Below, piece after piece: positions 25,186 to 38,030 of a stretch of 64,000 nt of DNA. Source of the stretch: Drosophila persimilis (taxonomy: Eukaryota; Arthropoda; Insecta; Diptera; Drosophilidae); assembly GCF_003286085.1 (NCBI RefSeq), contig NW_020825324.1:2859501-2923500 (forward strand), given 5' to 3'. The notes beneath the pieces are model-generated. The model worked only from the letters and a program-made list of their open reading frames with translations. It was not told where the DNA came from and did no database searches. Within the stretch, counting starts at the first letter, position 1; each line of letters starts with the position of its first letter. Both the position numbers and the translations under genes were made by a program.

Positions 25186-25429
25186 CTAGAGATAGGTAGA
25201 AAATAAACAGCCATCAAATGTTGATACATTTTAAAGGTTTTGCGCATAAAAACACGACTTTGGAGAACTTTAAGGGCAGATTCCACCTCAGAAAAATTAT
25301 AGAGACAGATTTCGGTGGATATAGCCCATGGAAATCGTTGAACTGTAGGAAATATTTGGAGAATTGTCTCATATTGCACCAGAAAAAAATAACATAGGGA
25401 AAAGAAAAAGAAGCACGTTTCAACTTTAA

Positions 25430-25660
25430 TTAAATATTCGGAAATATTTGAAATTAAATATAATTCACTTTGAACCAAACATAAATGTACGACGTGGGAA
25501 ATATTTAATCTGATAGTAACAAATATTTTTTTTTTAGCTCTGAAATAATTTTTTTTTAAATACAAATATTATATAAAATATAATAGAAATATAACTAAAA
25601 TTTCTATAAATATAGAAATATATTTCAATTAAAAATTAAAATAAAAAATTATATTAATGT
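25430..25660. other. AT-rich island
   Basis: The sequence is dominated by AAATAT, TATAAA and poly-T/poly-A and contrasts sharply with the surrounding mixed, GC-richer DNA. It has no coding signal. It could be a nuclear-matrix-type AT-rich segment or the eroded remains of an insertion; nothing in it identifies a family. Confidence 0.5.
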
Positions 25661-28600
25661 CAAAATTGAAGGGAAAACGCCTTTTCTTTGTACAATTTCC
25701 ACGCTCGTAAAAGAAATATTGGAATAACGATTTGAATAGTTATAGAGAGATATATATATAATAGTTTGAGTGATTTTTTTCTCTTTGTGTAGAGTTACAA
25801 ATCGGAAGCGATAAAAGTCGAATGCATTTGGGGTTCTCTGAATGAGTGCAATGAATGATACGAGTATGGAATCCATGGAATCCGTAAGAACCCACCTTCC
25901 TTCCATGGGGGGAGCTTGTGGAACTTTGGAGAACTCCATCACATAGGACACGATGGTGTTTTTCTGTTTGTGTGTTGGTTGTGGGATCTCTGCCCCAGCC
26001 GCTGCCACCGCCCCAGCCCCTGCCCCTGCCCCTGCCCCTGCCCCTGCCCGTCTGCCTCATCGCATGTGATGCATGTTTATTTGCATTTTCAGTCGCGGAT
26101 GGGGCGGTGGGGATGCAACGCACATGTTGTAGTGGCATAATGGCATGCAACATGACCGACTGACAGCGGAGCCAGAACCAGATCCAACCGCCAAAGGGCC
26201 CCCACGAGACTCCAAACAATGGGACACGAAACACTTGCAACAGCAGCGGCACCAACGATTCGTTGAAATCATGTGAGAAATGTATTAAAATTTGTTGCGA
26301 CAGCGAAATGCTAGCAACAGCAGCAGCAGCAGCACCCCCCATGCCCCGTGCCCCATTCCCCCGATCTGTGTGGCATGGCACCCACGCCAATGCCAGCGTC
26401 CAAAGCGGGGCCAAAGTTTGCTGCAGCTGCAACAGTTGTTGCTGCTTCTGCTGCTGCTGCTGCTGCCGTTGCTGTGTGTGGCATCTTCTGGAGCGGATTC
26501 CCATGAACCCCCCCAATGATGGCGCCCTGGAGGCGGAGGCGGAGGCGGGGGGTCGTGTGACCACGAATGCGCTGACATGCTGATGCTGCAACAACGAGGG
26601 GGCGGGGGGACAGGCGGACAGGGGCATTGTGTTGCTAGTTGTTAACTTTTGCGCTGTCAATGATTTTGTGGTCCAAGCAATTGAATTGATGATGACTGCT
26701 GACTAAACACAGGGCACAAGCACAAGAGGCAGCCACCGCGGGGGACGGTGACGGGGCCGGGGGCAGGGAAGCTGTTGGATCACGAATCCAGAAAACAGAA
26801 AAACAGAGGAGGTCCAGTGGAGTCCCTGCCCCTGGCCCAGCCCCTGGCCCAGCCCCTAGCCCAGCACTGCCCTGCTCCTCCATGGAACGTGAGATGCGAT
26901 CAAGCATCCAATAGATGCTCCACATTCAAAATCATTCAACTAATGATGCGATGCAGCTGCAACATGCAGCCAAGAACGGTGGCAGGCAGCAGCCAGCAGC
27001 CAGCAGGCAGCAGGCAACAACATTGATAAGGAAATCCATAGAAAGTTTAATGACTCTTTCGAAGTGTAAGGGAAAGAGACAGTGTATATGCCACAAGCAG
27101 AGAGAGAGAGAGGCAGAGATAGTGAGACACACAGAGACCGAGAGAGACCGAGAGAGAGAGATAGAATAGAAATATTGCTGAAAAATTGTGCGAAAAACAT
27201 TCAGAAGCCCGTGAGAACATTGACCTCCGATTGAACCGATCAGCATTGCAAAACAGCAGCAAATCTACACTGCGAGAAACTTGGACACTTTTAATGCTCC
27301 GGTGGAATGTTGCACCCGACGTTCACATGTGAATGGCACTCGCTGTGTTTCATCTAAGGGTTTCCCCATATTTTGTTCTTTTTCTACCGTTTCTACCATG
27401 GAATGTGTCCCTTCGCTTAGGGGTAATCTGAACAGTGAATCAACATCATTCAAGGCCTCATCCGATGACCCAAGGCGTGCTCGAATGTGGCCCTCCTCGA
27501 GGCTTGGATACACACGACTATCCCCCTACAGACACATACGGTATATAGTTTTCTCTGAGTGTAGCCGTTTGGTAATGAGTGCGAGCGACAGGGACAGGCA
27601 GAGAGCGAGAGAGTAAAGAGTAAAAGCAGATTGCATTCTGCCATAAAAAAACTCTACGGACTACAGTCGGGGGTCGGCTCCTATATGTCGTGTCTGTCGT
27701 GCATTGTTGATAATGATTGGATGACTTTAACCGATGCTGCCTCCCATCCATCTCGCCTCCATCTCTGATGTAACCCCTCTTCGGCCCCCCACCCCGCTCC
27801 CCTTTCATGACAGATCAAAGTTCTCTGTCTCTGTCTCTGTCTCCGACTCCGTCTCTCTCTGTCTCGCTGTGTGAATATTCCATTGGGGTTTTCGGGCTGC
27901 TGTCCCTGACATCTGGGGCCTGGTCTTTGAATGCTGATGATGGTTTTGATGTGGATGGACGGATGGACGGATGGATGGATGGATGGATGATGACAGCAAT
28001 GCAGCGCAGTCGATGAGGCTGCTCTGAGGCTTCTGCTGCCACTTGTCTCCTTGCCTCATTGCCTCATTGCCTCACTGCCTCGTCGCGAGGCAATTAATTG
28101 AGCTTTAATCATGTCTTGGTCGCGGATCTCTTGGATCTGTTTTGCAATTGCCAGAGTTCAAGCCTGAATCAGCCTCCAGTTTCCTTCTCTTCCTGATTCT
28201 CTGATCTGCAAATGGACTCCTTGATTGATTTTAGATATTCTTTTGCTTCTTCTGAGTGTTTTTTAGCCTGCGAATAAATCAAAACCGTTTCCTTCCTATC
28301 CTTTGGTCATGGAACTTATGAATAATTCTGTCTATAAACCCAATGAATATTTCCATACGATCTTTTCGGGCAACTCCATGAGGGACCCCATTTTCTTGCC
28401 TTCAAAAAGGAATTCCAATGCGAATGGATCGTAGTCCCCCTCCATGTCCCCCCCCCTTTAGCCATCGATCGTTGCGACAATGGGGTTTTGCTTTGTACTA
28501 TCAAATGAATGCAAATTTTGCGATTGTCGTCATCTTAATATTAATTTTAGTCGCACTTCCCCCCCTCCTGCCTCCTGCCTCCACAACTGACGTTCCCTCG

Positions 28601-31417
28601 CGTTTGCCCCCTCCCCCTCCCCGTTTTGGCATTTTTGTGGTCGTTGAAGTTTTCATTGTTCATAAATTTTAACGGACTTATAATGATTATCATTTATATG
28701 TCTTTCTGCCTTTTTGCCTTTCAAGTATTGCTGTCTGTCTCTCCGCCTCTTTCTCTGTCTGTCTGTCTGCAGTTGTTCCGTTCTCCCCCCCTCCCTACCC
28801 CTCTCTGTTCCGCTTTATTGCCAAAAGAAGAAAACAAGTAAGAAATCTTGCGTTTAATTTAAACATTTTTTGCATAAGCGCGAATTATGAACAGCAATAA
28901 AAAAGTACAGCACAAAAAACGAGAAAAGAGAAAGAAAAGGGGGCTTTGACGAAAGACGACACCCTAGAATATACCCTAGACCCTCTATATACCCTCTATC
29001 GTACGGGAGTGTAATACAAGGGCGTATAAGGGAGTATTATAATGGTATAGGGGCTATGATATGGCCATGGGATTTCTATTTGGACGCCATTTGATTCCTG
29101 ATTCAAAGCAGAGACTGTCAAAGAAGAACGCACCTCCGAAGCAATTGGAAGCCAGGGAAGATGGAAGATATCCTTGAAAATAATAAGGTTCTTGTGGTGG
29201 AATATGATTTATGATCCGATCTGAGCTATCCAGAAAAGTTTTAAACATCTATTCGTTGTATTTTATGGAAGGATCTTTTTTTTAATATGTAAAGAAATAC
29301 TCTCAAATGTTCCTCAGATTCGGGCACATCTCCGGATGCGAATGAAGCATTGATTCACTGTACAAATTTACCCATAAGCGAAAGGACACATCCGATGCAG
29401 GGATTCTGGTGCTTTTTTCTGATTAAAAACCAAAACAGATTACGATTTACAACAAAAGACCAAAAAGATGGAGATCTCGAAGGGAAAAACGAGAAAAAAT
29501 ATAGAAAAACCCACTCTCTCAATGATTCAGTTGGGGAATACTCCTGGTAGCCCTTGGGGGGAGTGAAAGGAATCGTAATATACCCTGTCGCTGCCCCTTA
29601 AAAGGGTATCGAAACGCGAGAGATATGGAATGAACGAATGAACGAATGAATGAATGAATGAATGTCGATTGCAACAGTCAGACTCGGAGGCAAGGGGCAG
29701 GGGCAGGGGGCAGTGGCACGAGGGCAGTGCCTGGGGTGGGGGGAAGATCTGTTTGGGCGCTAATTTGATTTTTGTTGCCTTTGCGGCGCCACGGAACAAC
29801 ATGCAATATTGCAGCAGAGCCAGCAGCAGCGGCAGCAATTGTTGCTGTTTTTTTACAGCTTTTTTTTTTTTTGACATTTTAAACTTGTTTTTGGCGGCGG
29901 CTCACATTTTTATTTGTATTTTAATGATCTTTCGTTGATTCGCAAGTTGATTGCGGGACAAGTTTTCACTCGGCCGGCGTGATCTGTGTATCTACACAGA
30001 TACCAGCTACAGATACAGATACAGATACAGAGCCCTATTCCCACAGACACGACACCCATAAGACCCGTAAAACACCCCACAACTGGAACCGAATCGAATG
30101 GAATGGAATGGAATGGAGTGGAAAAGGGAGGAATGGGGAACTGGAACTGGAACTGAAACTGAAACTGGAATCGAATCTCTCTGGCGGATGGATGCAAATG
30201 GCTATTCATATAAACACTTTTTCGGACTTGTATCTAAACTTTAGAGTATCTGTATCTGTATCTGCATGTGCATGTGCCCCTCGGAGTATCATCTTTTTCC
30301 TCTGGGAGTATTCGTTGAATGTTTGTTGGAAATGTCAAACTTGTTTGATTCTCAAATCAGCGGCAGCAAAAGCAACCCATCGGATACATCTCCCCATCTA
30401 TTGTAGATGTATCTGTTGGATTGAAATAGACATTGCGTGGTACAGAGACAGAGGGGGGAGACAGCCCCTGTGATTGGGGTTCGGTTCGAACCGAGGGAGC
30501 TGCCTGGCTGCCTGGCTGGCAGGGGGGGCAGCGGGGTAAGGGGTAAGGGGGGAGTGGGGTTCATGTTCATGTTCTCGTCCGCTCATCGAGGCGTAGAATT
30601 AAACTGTCAAATTCAACAAATAACTGGATTTGTTACACTGAAATGTTCGAAATACGGAAAATGGCAAACGGGAAAGCGGAAAAACGGAAAACTAGACCAA
30701 AATCAGAAGCTCAAACGAAGATTTGAGTGCCCTTTGGGGGGGGGGGGGGGGCGGCATGCTCGTATTACATGGTGTTATCCTCCGAACGGAGACCCAGTGA
30801 TGCTCTGGGTTGATTATTTCTGCATTCTCAGGCAAGGAAAGGATCTTGGGATCGAAACGAAGAAGTGTCTGCGGGAGGAGCTTTCGATCCGCAGTCTAGA
30901 ATCTAGCACAGAACATCGTAGAGCATACGGAGCCCTACAATGGATAGCACATATGTACATATATCGCATATCGTATAATGCTTATCGTTTAGACCGCCAC
31001 CGGATGTCGTTCTTCTTGGAATTTCGATGTTTTCGGTCTCTCAAGGTCGCATTTTGTTAAGTGCGCCATTCCGTTGCCCGTCCGTTTGATGATAGTCCCC
31101 CACGTTGTACTTCCTCTTGGATACGGGATATGGCACAAGCCCCACTCACCCAATCACCCACTCAACCACTCAACCATTCGTTCCACTCATTTCTATTCTC
31201 ATTTTCCTCTCATCTGGTTTGGCTTCCTTCCTTTCTCGCCATCCCCCCACCCCGCCACCCCGCCACCCCGCCACCCCGCTCTCCTGTTTCCCCGCTTCCT
31301 CGATTTATCAACGCAAAAGTTTCGTTCGGCTTCGACTCGAAATAAATGTTGATTCAACATTTCAACATTTCGTGGCTTTAATTTCAGCTTCTGGCTTGCT
31401 CTCTTTTTAATTTTCAG

Positions 31418-31569
31418 TATCCAGGCACGTGTCCCCCCGCAAAGGACCGGAACGCCAGAGGGAGTGCATCCTGCGCACCGCTCCCGACGATACATTCGGC
31501 GATAGAGAAAGGTTTTTTCTCTCTGGAACTCATATATCATTTGGCTTTCATGTGGCCGCCTGATTTGGG
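31418..31569 (+). other. possible internal (cassette) exon
   Basis: It is preceded by a good acceptor (CTTTTTAATTTTCAG ending at 31417) and followed by a good donor (GGG|GTGAGTAC, GT at 31570). The 152 bases are GC-richer than their flanks. Frame 1 is open across the whole exon; frame 3 is open until seven bases before the donor and reads like real protein in its middle (ECILRTAPDDTFGDRERFF). It could be an alternative leader exon of the downstream gene or a coding cassette of an unknown transcript. Confidence 0.22.
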
Positions 31570-33429
31570 GTGAGTACGGGTTACACACACACACACACAC
31601 ATATATCTAGAGATATATTTTTTATTGGGGATCGTCCGGGAGGGGGAGGGGGAGGGGCGGGGGGCCATGGAAACGATTAGGAAGAGAGGATCTGCATTGC
31701 AGACAGAAAATGGTACAGGATACGATATGGAATGATATTTTTGTTGGGTAAACTTTGGTATTTTTTTTTGGTATTTTACTCCTTAAATAACATCACGCTA
31801 CTCTGCTACATTTCGATGCCATTTTTCTAGTATTTTCGTCTGCCGATGTGCCCCATTGGTAGTTTAGTATTTAAATACTGCTCTTGGTATCACAGCAAGG
31901 AGAAGTTCCGCCCCAAGAGAGTGTCCTACCCACTTTTGCCCACTTTTTTCCGCTGATAATTTTGCATGCCATAAATTCCGACCAAAAAAACGGGGAATAA
32001 TTTCGCGGGGGCGTTGACAAGTTTTTTCACGCTCTCGCGTGTCTGTTCTTTTTGCCCTTTCGCTTTTTATTTCCCGTTTTAGTTGATTAAACACAACAAC
32101 TACTCTGCGCTCTTGCCAATTGGCCAGTTGTTGGCCCGACTTTCTGCTGAAAATGCATTTTCCAGGGCACAAAAAACGTCGGCGAGTCCGCCTGGGAGTG
32201 GAGAGCATTAAGGGGTATGTCACACACACACACACACACATACGTGACGTGGCAGAGGCAGAGGCAGAAGGCCAGGCCCCCCCACTGTTGAAGAGCTCCC
32301 CATTTATGGTACTAAAGGGGTCTGAACTATCATAATTTCCTGGGAGATTCCTCTTGATGTAAGTCCACTTGGGGCTTCTGTTTAGTTCCCCTGATATTTA
32401 TGATGTTTCTAATGTTCGCTGTGAGGCTTTTAGGGGGAAACATGGAACCCACACAATTAGTTCTATGCTCAGGCATCGCTTTTGGCGTTTTGTTCCATGA
32501 AACTCCATCGAAGGGCAGATCTAACAATTTTTCGAACGCTTCAAAGCAAACCTTAAAAGAACTATTGAAACCATACGATGATTACCGCTTGCTGACGGGA
32601 AGATACAATTACCAATTGATACTAAATTATCAGATGAAACGCTAGAAAGAGGCTAAAATAATGCTTATTTTGGGATTGAATATCTTTGAAAATGGTTGAG
32701 GAAATAAATCAAAGAAAACCTTTGAAGAAGTGTGAGAACAATCTGGAAGGTTTACCCAAGAAACTTTACCGAATTGAAGATGTGTTATTGTATCTTTCGA
32801 TCCTTTGGATATGCTTCAGATAAGAGGCTTCAGAGGCGGTCAAAGGATGCATTATGGGATCTGCAAGTACATATGTTTTCTATAGGAACCGGGAATGATC
32901 CTGTCTCCTCGTTCTCACTGGGAGCACGTCTCTTTTGGGACCCTCTGTAGGGCATTCCTTGGTTCGAGCACATCCTCTGGCTCTTAATTGCTGCTGCTGC
33001 TGCTGCTGTTGCTGTCGATTCCCGATGTAGTTGCCGACTGTTTCTTTATCTCAGTGCCCATAAATAATGGGAATTCTCTGCAAAGTTCGAATCGATGTGC
33101 ATAAAATATACGAGTGCCAGCCTGCCTGCCGGAGAGTGCCACATGCTCGTACTATATCGATGTTGTTGCTGTTGCGAGTGTGTTACCGCACATTGAATAA
33201 AAGTTACAAAATCCAAAATTAATGAACTCGTCGATTTGGCAACGGCAGCGGGGCAGAGGGGCAGGCGACGACTGCTGCTTCGTGATTTCGTGGTTCAATA
33301 ACATTTCAATTGCGTTGACATAATTTTAATTAAATTAAAATCGAAAACAACAGCAACACCAGCAGCAACAGCAAACACACAATGAATTTTGAAGAGGGAT
33401 ACAAATAAATAAATAAAAAAACGAGGTGG

Positions 33430-34535
33430 AACGTTGTGAGTTGCTGCGGACACCGCAACTCTACGGTTATACCCGATACTAAGTCAGTATGGCTCTCCTC
33501 CGGCAGACGCCGCTAATATTAAACGACACGACAAAGAGAGCGTGCGAGAGAGACAGAAAATCAGTCTGAGCGTGACGTCACGCGCTGCGTAGCCACTGCA
33601 AATTGATTTGTTTCCTTTGGCTATAAAAATTATCTGATCTGATCCAGATTCAGCAATCTGATAGATATGGTCGTTATCTATGATTCTGCGTTTTTAGTTT
33701 TCTCAAATCTGCAATATTGTGGATGCAACAGATTTTCGTCCTTTGTGGGGGCGGAAGGGGGTGGGGCGAAATTTTGAGATAAAGGTTTTATAGTGAGATC
33801 TAACAGAAGTGCGGATCCAAGATTTGGTTACTCTAGCTTTAATAGTCTCTGAGATTTGTGAATATCCCCAGATTTGCATCCTTTGCGGGGGCGGAAGGGG
33901 GTGTGGCGAAATTTTGAAACAAACTCGTCTCGGTCCGATATATTAGGAGTGTGGATACCAAATTTGGCTGCTCTAGCTTTTATAGTCTCTGAGATCTAGG
34001 CGCTAATGTTTTACTCTAAGCAAAGCCGCCTATGCTACCTGTGTGTTAGAGAGAGACAGGGCGAGAAAAAATGAAATTGTTTTCTTGATGCTGGCTATAA
34101 TAATAATACGATCGAATTCAGATTCTGCAGTCTAAAAGATATGGTCATTCTCTACGATTCTGCGTTTTTAGTTTTCTCGTATCTTTAAAATTGTGGATGC
34201 CACAGATTTTCGCCCTTTGTGGGGGCGGAAGTGGGCGGGGCAAAGTTTTGAAATATTTTTGGAGCAGTGACATATTACAGAAGTCTGGATCCAAAATATC
34301 GTTGCTCTAGCTCTTATAGTCTTTGAGCATTAGGCGCTGAAGGGGACGGACAGACGGACAGACGGACAGACGGACGGACGGACAGACAGACAGGGCTCAA
34401 TCGACTCGGCTATTGATGCTGATCAAGAATATATATACTTTATAGGGTCGGAAACGATTCCTTCTGGACGTTACACACATCCACTTTTACCACAAATCTA
34501 ATATACCCCAATACTCATTTTGAGTATCGGGTATA
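33430..34535 (-). mobile_element. DINE-1/INE-1-like element, copy 2, inverted relative to copy 1
   Basis: This copy is full length and in reverse orientation: AACGTT and the hairpin (GAGTTGC..GCAACTC arms) come first at 33430-33470, and the TATACCCGATACTCA end comes last at 34535. The three internal CCGCCCC-containing blocks are in the same order as in copy 1. The GTCY array is at 34343-34394. The two copies are clearly the same subfamily, with scattered substitutions and small indels, which suggests fairly recent activity of the subfamily. The copies face in opposite directions about 14 kb apart. Confidence 0.85.
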
Positions 34536-37274
34536 AAAACAAAAGCAAAAAGCAAAAAACCCGAATGAATGCAAAAAACAAAAAAAAACCACGCTTGCGT
34601 CTTGCTAACGGGGTTAACCAACCAAAAGGCTATAAAAACCCCCCCAGGGATTCGTGAGCATTTGCATTTGGCCTCAGAGCTGCAGTACTGCACAGTGTGC
34701 ATTCGTTAAAGTAATCGTCTTTGGTCGCACTGTGTCCCAAAGACTCTACGAAGCCTATAGATCCTCCACAGATCCTCCCCGGAAATACGATCCCATGCCC
34801 ATGCCCATCAGATGGTGTCTCTCTGTCTGGCCTCTCACTGTGACAGACCCTCTCCCTCTCCCTGTCTCTGTCTCTCTCTGCCTTCTCTGTCTCTGTCTCT
34901 GTCAACCCGGAAGCGATAGCACAGCCTCCAATCGGCGGAAGATAACTCCCCCACGACCATGCACCCAAAAAACAATAAAAATTACAATTTAAATAAATAA
35001 AATATGTAATAAACGAAAGAACGAGAGAGAGAGAGACAGAGAGAGAGCGATCTTTCCTTCCCTGTCTCTCTTTAAATGGCATATATCTCTTTCTTCTGTC
35101 CCTGCCCCATGCCCCACAAATGCCCCTGAGAACGCGTGTAGATTGTGGGTGTGGGGGTGTGGGTGTGCATTGTGTTTCCCCTTTTGCATACATTTTCCAC
35201 AAAATCGCAGCGTAAAACCATTGTGGCCATTAATCATAGTACATATACTAAGTATATTAATATATACTAAGTGTAGTACAAGTACTATACGGCACAGGCA
35301 CAGATTAAGCGTTGATTGACGTGCCAGGAGAATCTGTCTGTGTAAACTATGAGAGAAGAAAGACTGCAGACGGAAAATGGCAAATGGAAAGATTTTAAGA
35401 TCAATGCTCGGAATAGTACGTGTATCTTATGGATTGCAGCATCTAGCTGCGATTGAACAAAACGATTAAAGATTCAAGATTCAAGATTCAAGAATTTCCA
35501 TGTCTTGCCATTAAACGAGTAGGTTTTCCTGTTGATAGAGATCGCAGAACCAATTCGTATATCGATTATCGGACTCTTTTCCTGCATTTCTTCGAGGGAT
35601 GAGCCATGATGGGATTGAAAAGAGGTGCTATATTGGTGGATATCTTGTAGATACCGATACAGATACAAAAACACTTACCCGCAAATTGTGTTGCAGAACA
35701 AAGAAATTATTGCGGTAGGTCGAAGCCATTGCTTTTATAGGAAAAGAGTCGAAGGTTTCGCTTCGTTTTGATTGGGAAAACATACCAAGATACTCTCAGT
35801 AACTGTCTGCCACATACGAGTCTGTAGATTCGTATTGTGTTAGAGAGATGTCTAGAGATTCCTGGCCGGATAGATACATAGCTGGATAGATGCCATCTCT
35901 GGCTTTGTCTCAGGATATGCTCTGGCATCTCTTTACCCGAGAGAGCGGGAGAAAAGGTTCGCCTTTTCTTGATTGCTTTATAATAGCAGGACTCACATTT
36001 CTGTGAATCTGTGCAAACTATCCATCCCCCCATCCGCTCATCCGCACCTACATCCATTTATTCATTCATTCATTGCGAATATCATGCCAATTGCAATTAC
36101 CGCCCTGACGGAGAGGAGTGTGGATGTGTGAATGTCTGAACGTGGGGATGTGTGGATGGGCGTTCACTTTGATTAATACCATCATTTGGCCTGCCTTCTT
36201 GTCCACTTAATGCAATAGCAATAACAATTATTTATCAATTAAGCTATTACATTTCATTCAATTCAATTCAGTTCTCGATTCGATTCGATTCGATTCGATG
36301 CGATTTCCATGCGAAATAACCTTCCACATTCCATATCCGCCCCTTCCGCCCCCCCCTCGATGGGCCTGCGCCTGGAAATTTATGCGAAAAGTTCAATTGC
36401 GTTCAAAATGTCAATAATTTGAGGTTGTGTTGCGGAGTGGAATGTATTTTGTCTCATGAATTTTGCATGTGACAATTTATTTATTTATTGGAATGGAACT
36501 ACGGAGCGCCAACCGCGAGGCGACTTCTGCTCTTCTGCTGTTCTGCTCTTCTGCTGTCCTATTAAATGGAATATCTAGCAAATTGGCTTGGGCATTGTGT
36601 GCCACAGATACCCATACCGACACCCATACAGATACACGTGAACACTCTGTGGGAGAGTGACAGATTGTTTTCACATTTCCATCGGCCGCCTTGCCCCCCG
36701 CCCCCCTACCCCCGCCTCTCTGGGCCGCCCTCAAATGGGAAAACGTGTCAAAGGTGTTGGCAATTTTCGCAGTCAATTGGCATTAATTGAGTGTGAAACA
36801 CAAAAATATTTTTGTAAATTGTTGCTGCTGCTGTAGTGGCGGTGCCACACAGCCCCCTGCCCCGTCCCAAGGGGCAGGTTCCGATGCTGTTGCTGTTGCA
36901 GTTACCGCAAATGCGCCGCGCAATATGCAAATTGATTTGCCGAACAATTCATTTGAAAACGCATTGCATAAGCCGCAAAAGCTGCAGCAAACAGCAGCAG
37001 CAAAAGCGAAACAGCGACAGAAAACCGATTCAAGCCAGACGCCAATTGGTGGAAATTGTTTGGGAAAACCGGACTAAAAAAAGGCAAAAGGTGGTCCGGC
37101 ATTCCCCACAGTTCCACGGATCCACGGATCCACGGATCCACAATTGGCGGCAATGATGAGGCTTGACCTTTGTCTCTACTTGTGGACCCCCCTCTCCCTC
37201 TCCCCAGGGCAAACCTCGACAGTCCTTTCCTTACTATTTCCATTCCATTCCACATTAGTTCCACACTCGTTGCC

Positions 37275-37413
37275 TATCGTACAGCAGTGCTCCTCGGTTG
37301 CTGGCACTCCTTTTCTCCTCGAAACAGTCCGGATGAATGGCATTCATTGGCAGACAGATCCCCTTATCGTGCAGCAGTGCCCATCGGTCGCTGGAGCTAC
37401 ATTTCTCCCTGGA
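37275..37413. repeat. short imperfect direct repeat, two units 90 bases apart
   Basis: Units at 37275-37323 and 37365-37413 share TATCGT.CAGCAGTGC, then a TCGGT.GCTGG block, then TTTCTCC. The offset is exactly 90 bases. Confidence 0.75.
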
Positions 37414-37970
37414 ATCCGCGCGTTAGAGTCCCATTAATCACCTTTTAGCCATCCAATTAGACACCTACTTCCAGTCCCTTCTCGAAATGAGTTAAGCATT
37501 CATGACATCTCCTTCTTAATCGCGGAACCTGTTTAGCGGATTCTCCCGTTGCACTTTACTTTGAGAGCTAATCAATTTGTACGAGCGACCCGTGCACGCG
37601 CCTCGAACCGGTTCGAGTCCGCAAGATCTTGGAATTATCATACAATAAGAGAGGAGAGAAGCGCCGATCTTCATTCATATTCATATTCATTTTGATGCAT
37701 TTGCATTCAATTGAGATTGAGAATCCCTTCCCCCCGTATGGGGTATTCCACAAACTTTCACACTTGAACAAAAAAAAACACCGAATCGCAATACGAAAAT
37801 ATCCAAAAAGCATTTCAAAATCTGTTTTTCAATTCCGTTTGCGTTTGAAGCCCGAAAGCACCGAAGCAGGGAAGAAGGGAAGCAGGGAAAAAGCCAAACA
37901 AATTAAACAATGAAATGTAGTACGAATGAATAGTATTCGAGCGAGTGCTCCCCATAATCGCACTCGTGCC

Positions 37971-38030
37971 CGCACCCCGCACCCCGCACCCCGCACCCCG
38001 CACCCCGTACCCCGTACCAGCACCCCGTAC
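37971..38030. repeat. (CGCACCC)n heptanucleotide repeat
   Basis: About six CGCACCC units followed by CGTACCC variants. Confidence 0.93.

Noticed and set aside
32400-32645. 81-codon plus-strand frame with a fairly natural composition
   Set aside because: Short, no promoter, splice signals or recognisable motif; within chance expectation for AT-balanced DNA.
35707-36057. 116-codon minus-strand frame
   Set aside because: No family resemblance or codon bias; its length is within chance for the number of frames scanned.
37590-37630. GGTTCGAGTCC, resembling a tRNA T-arm
   Set aside because: The flanking bases do not form the T stem and no acceptor, D or anticodon arms can be folded around it.
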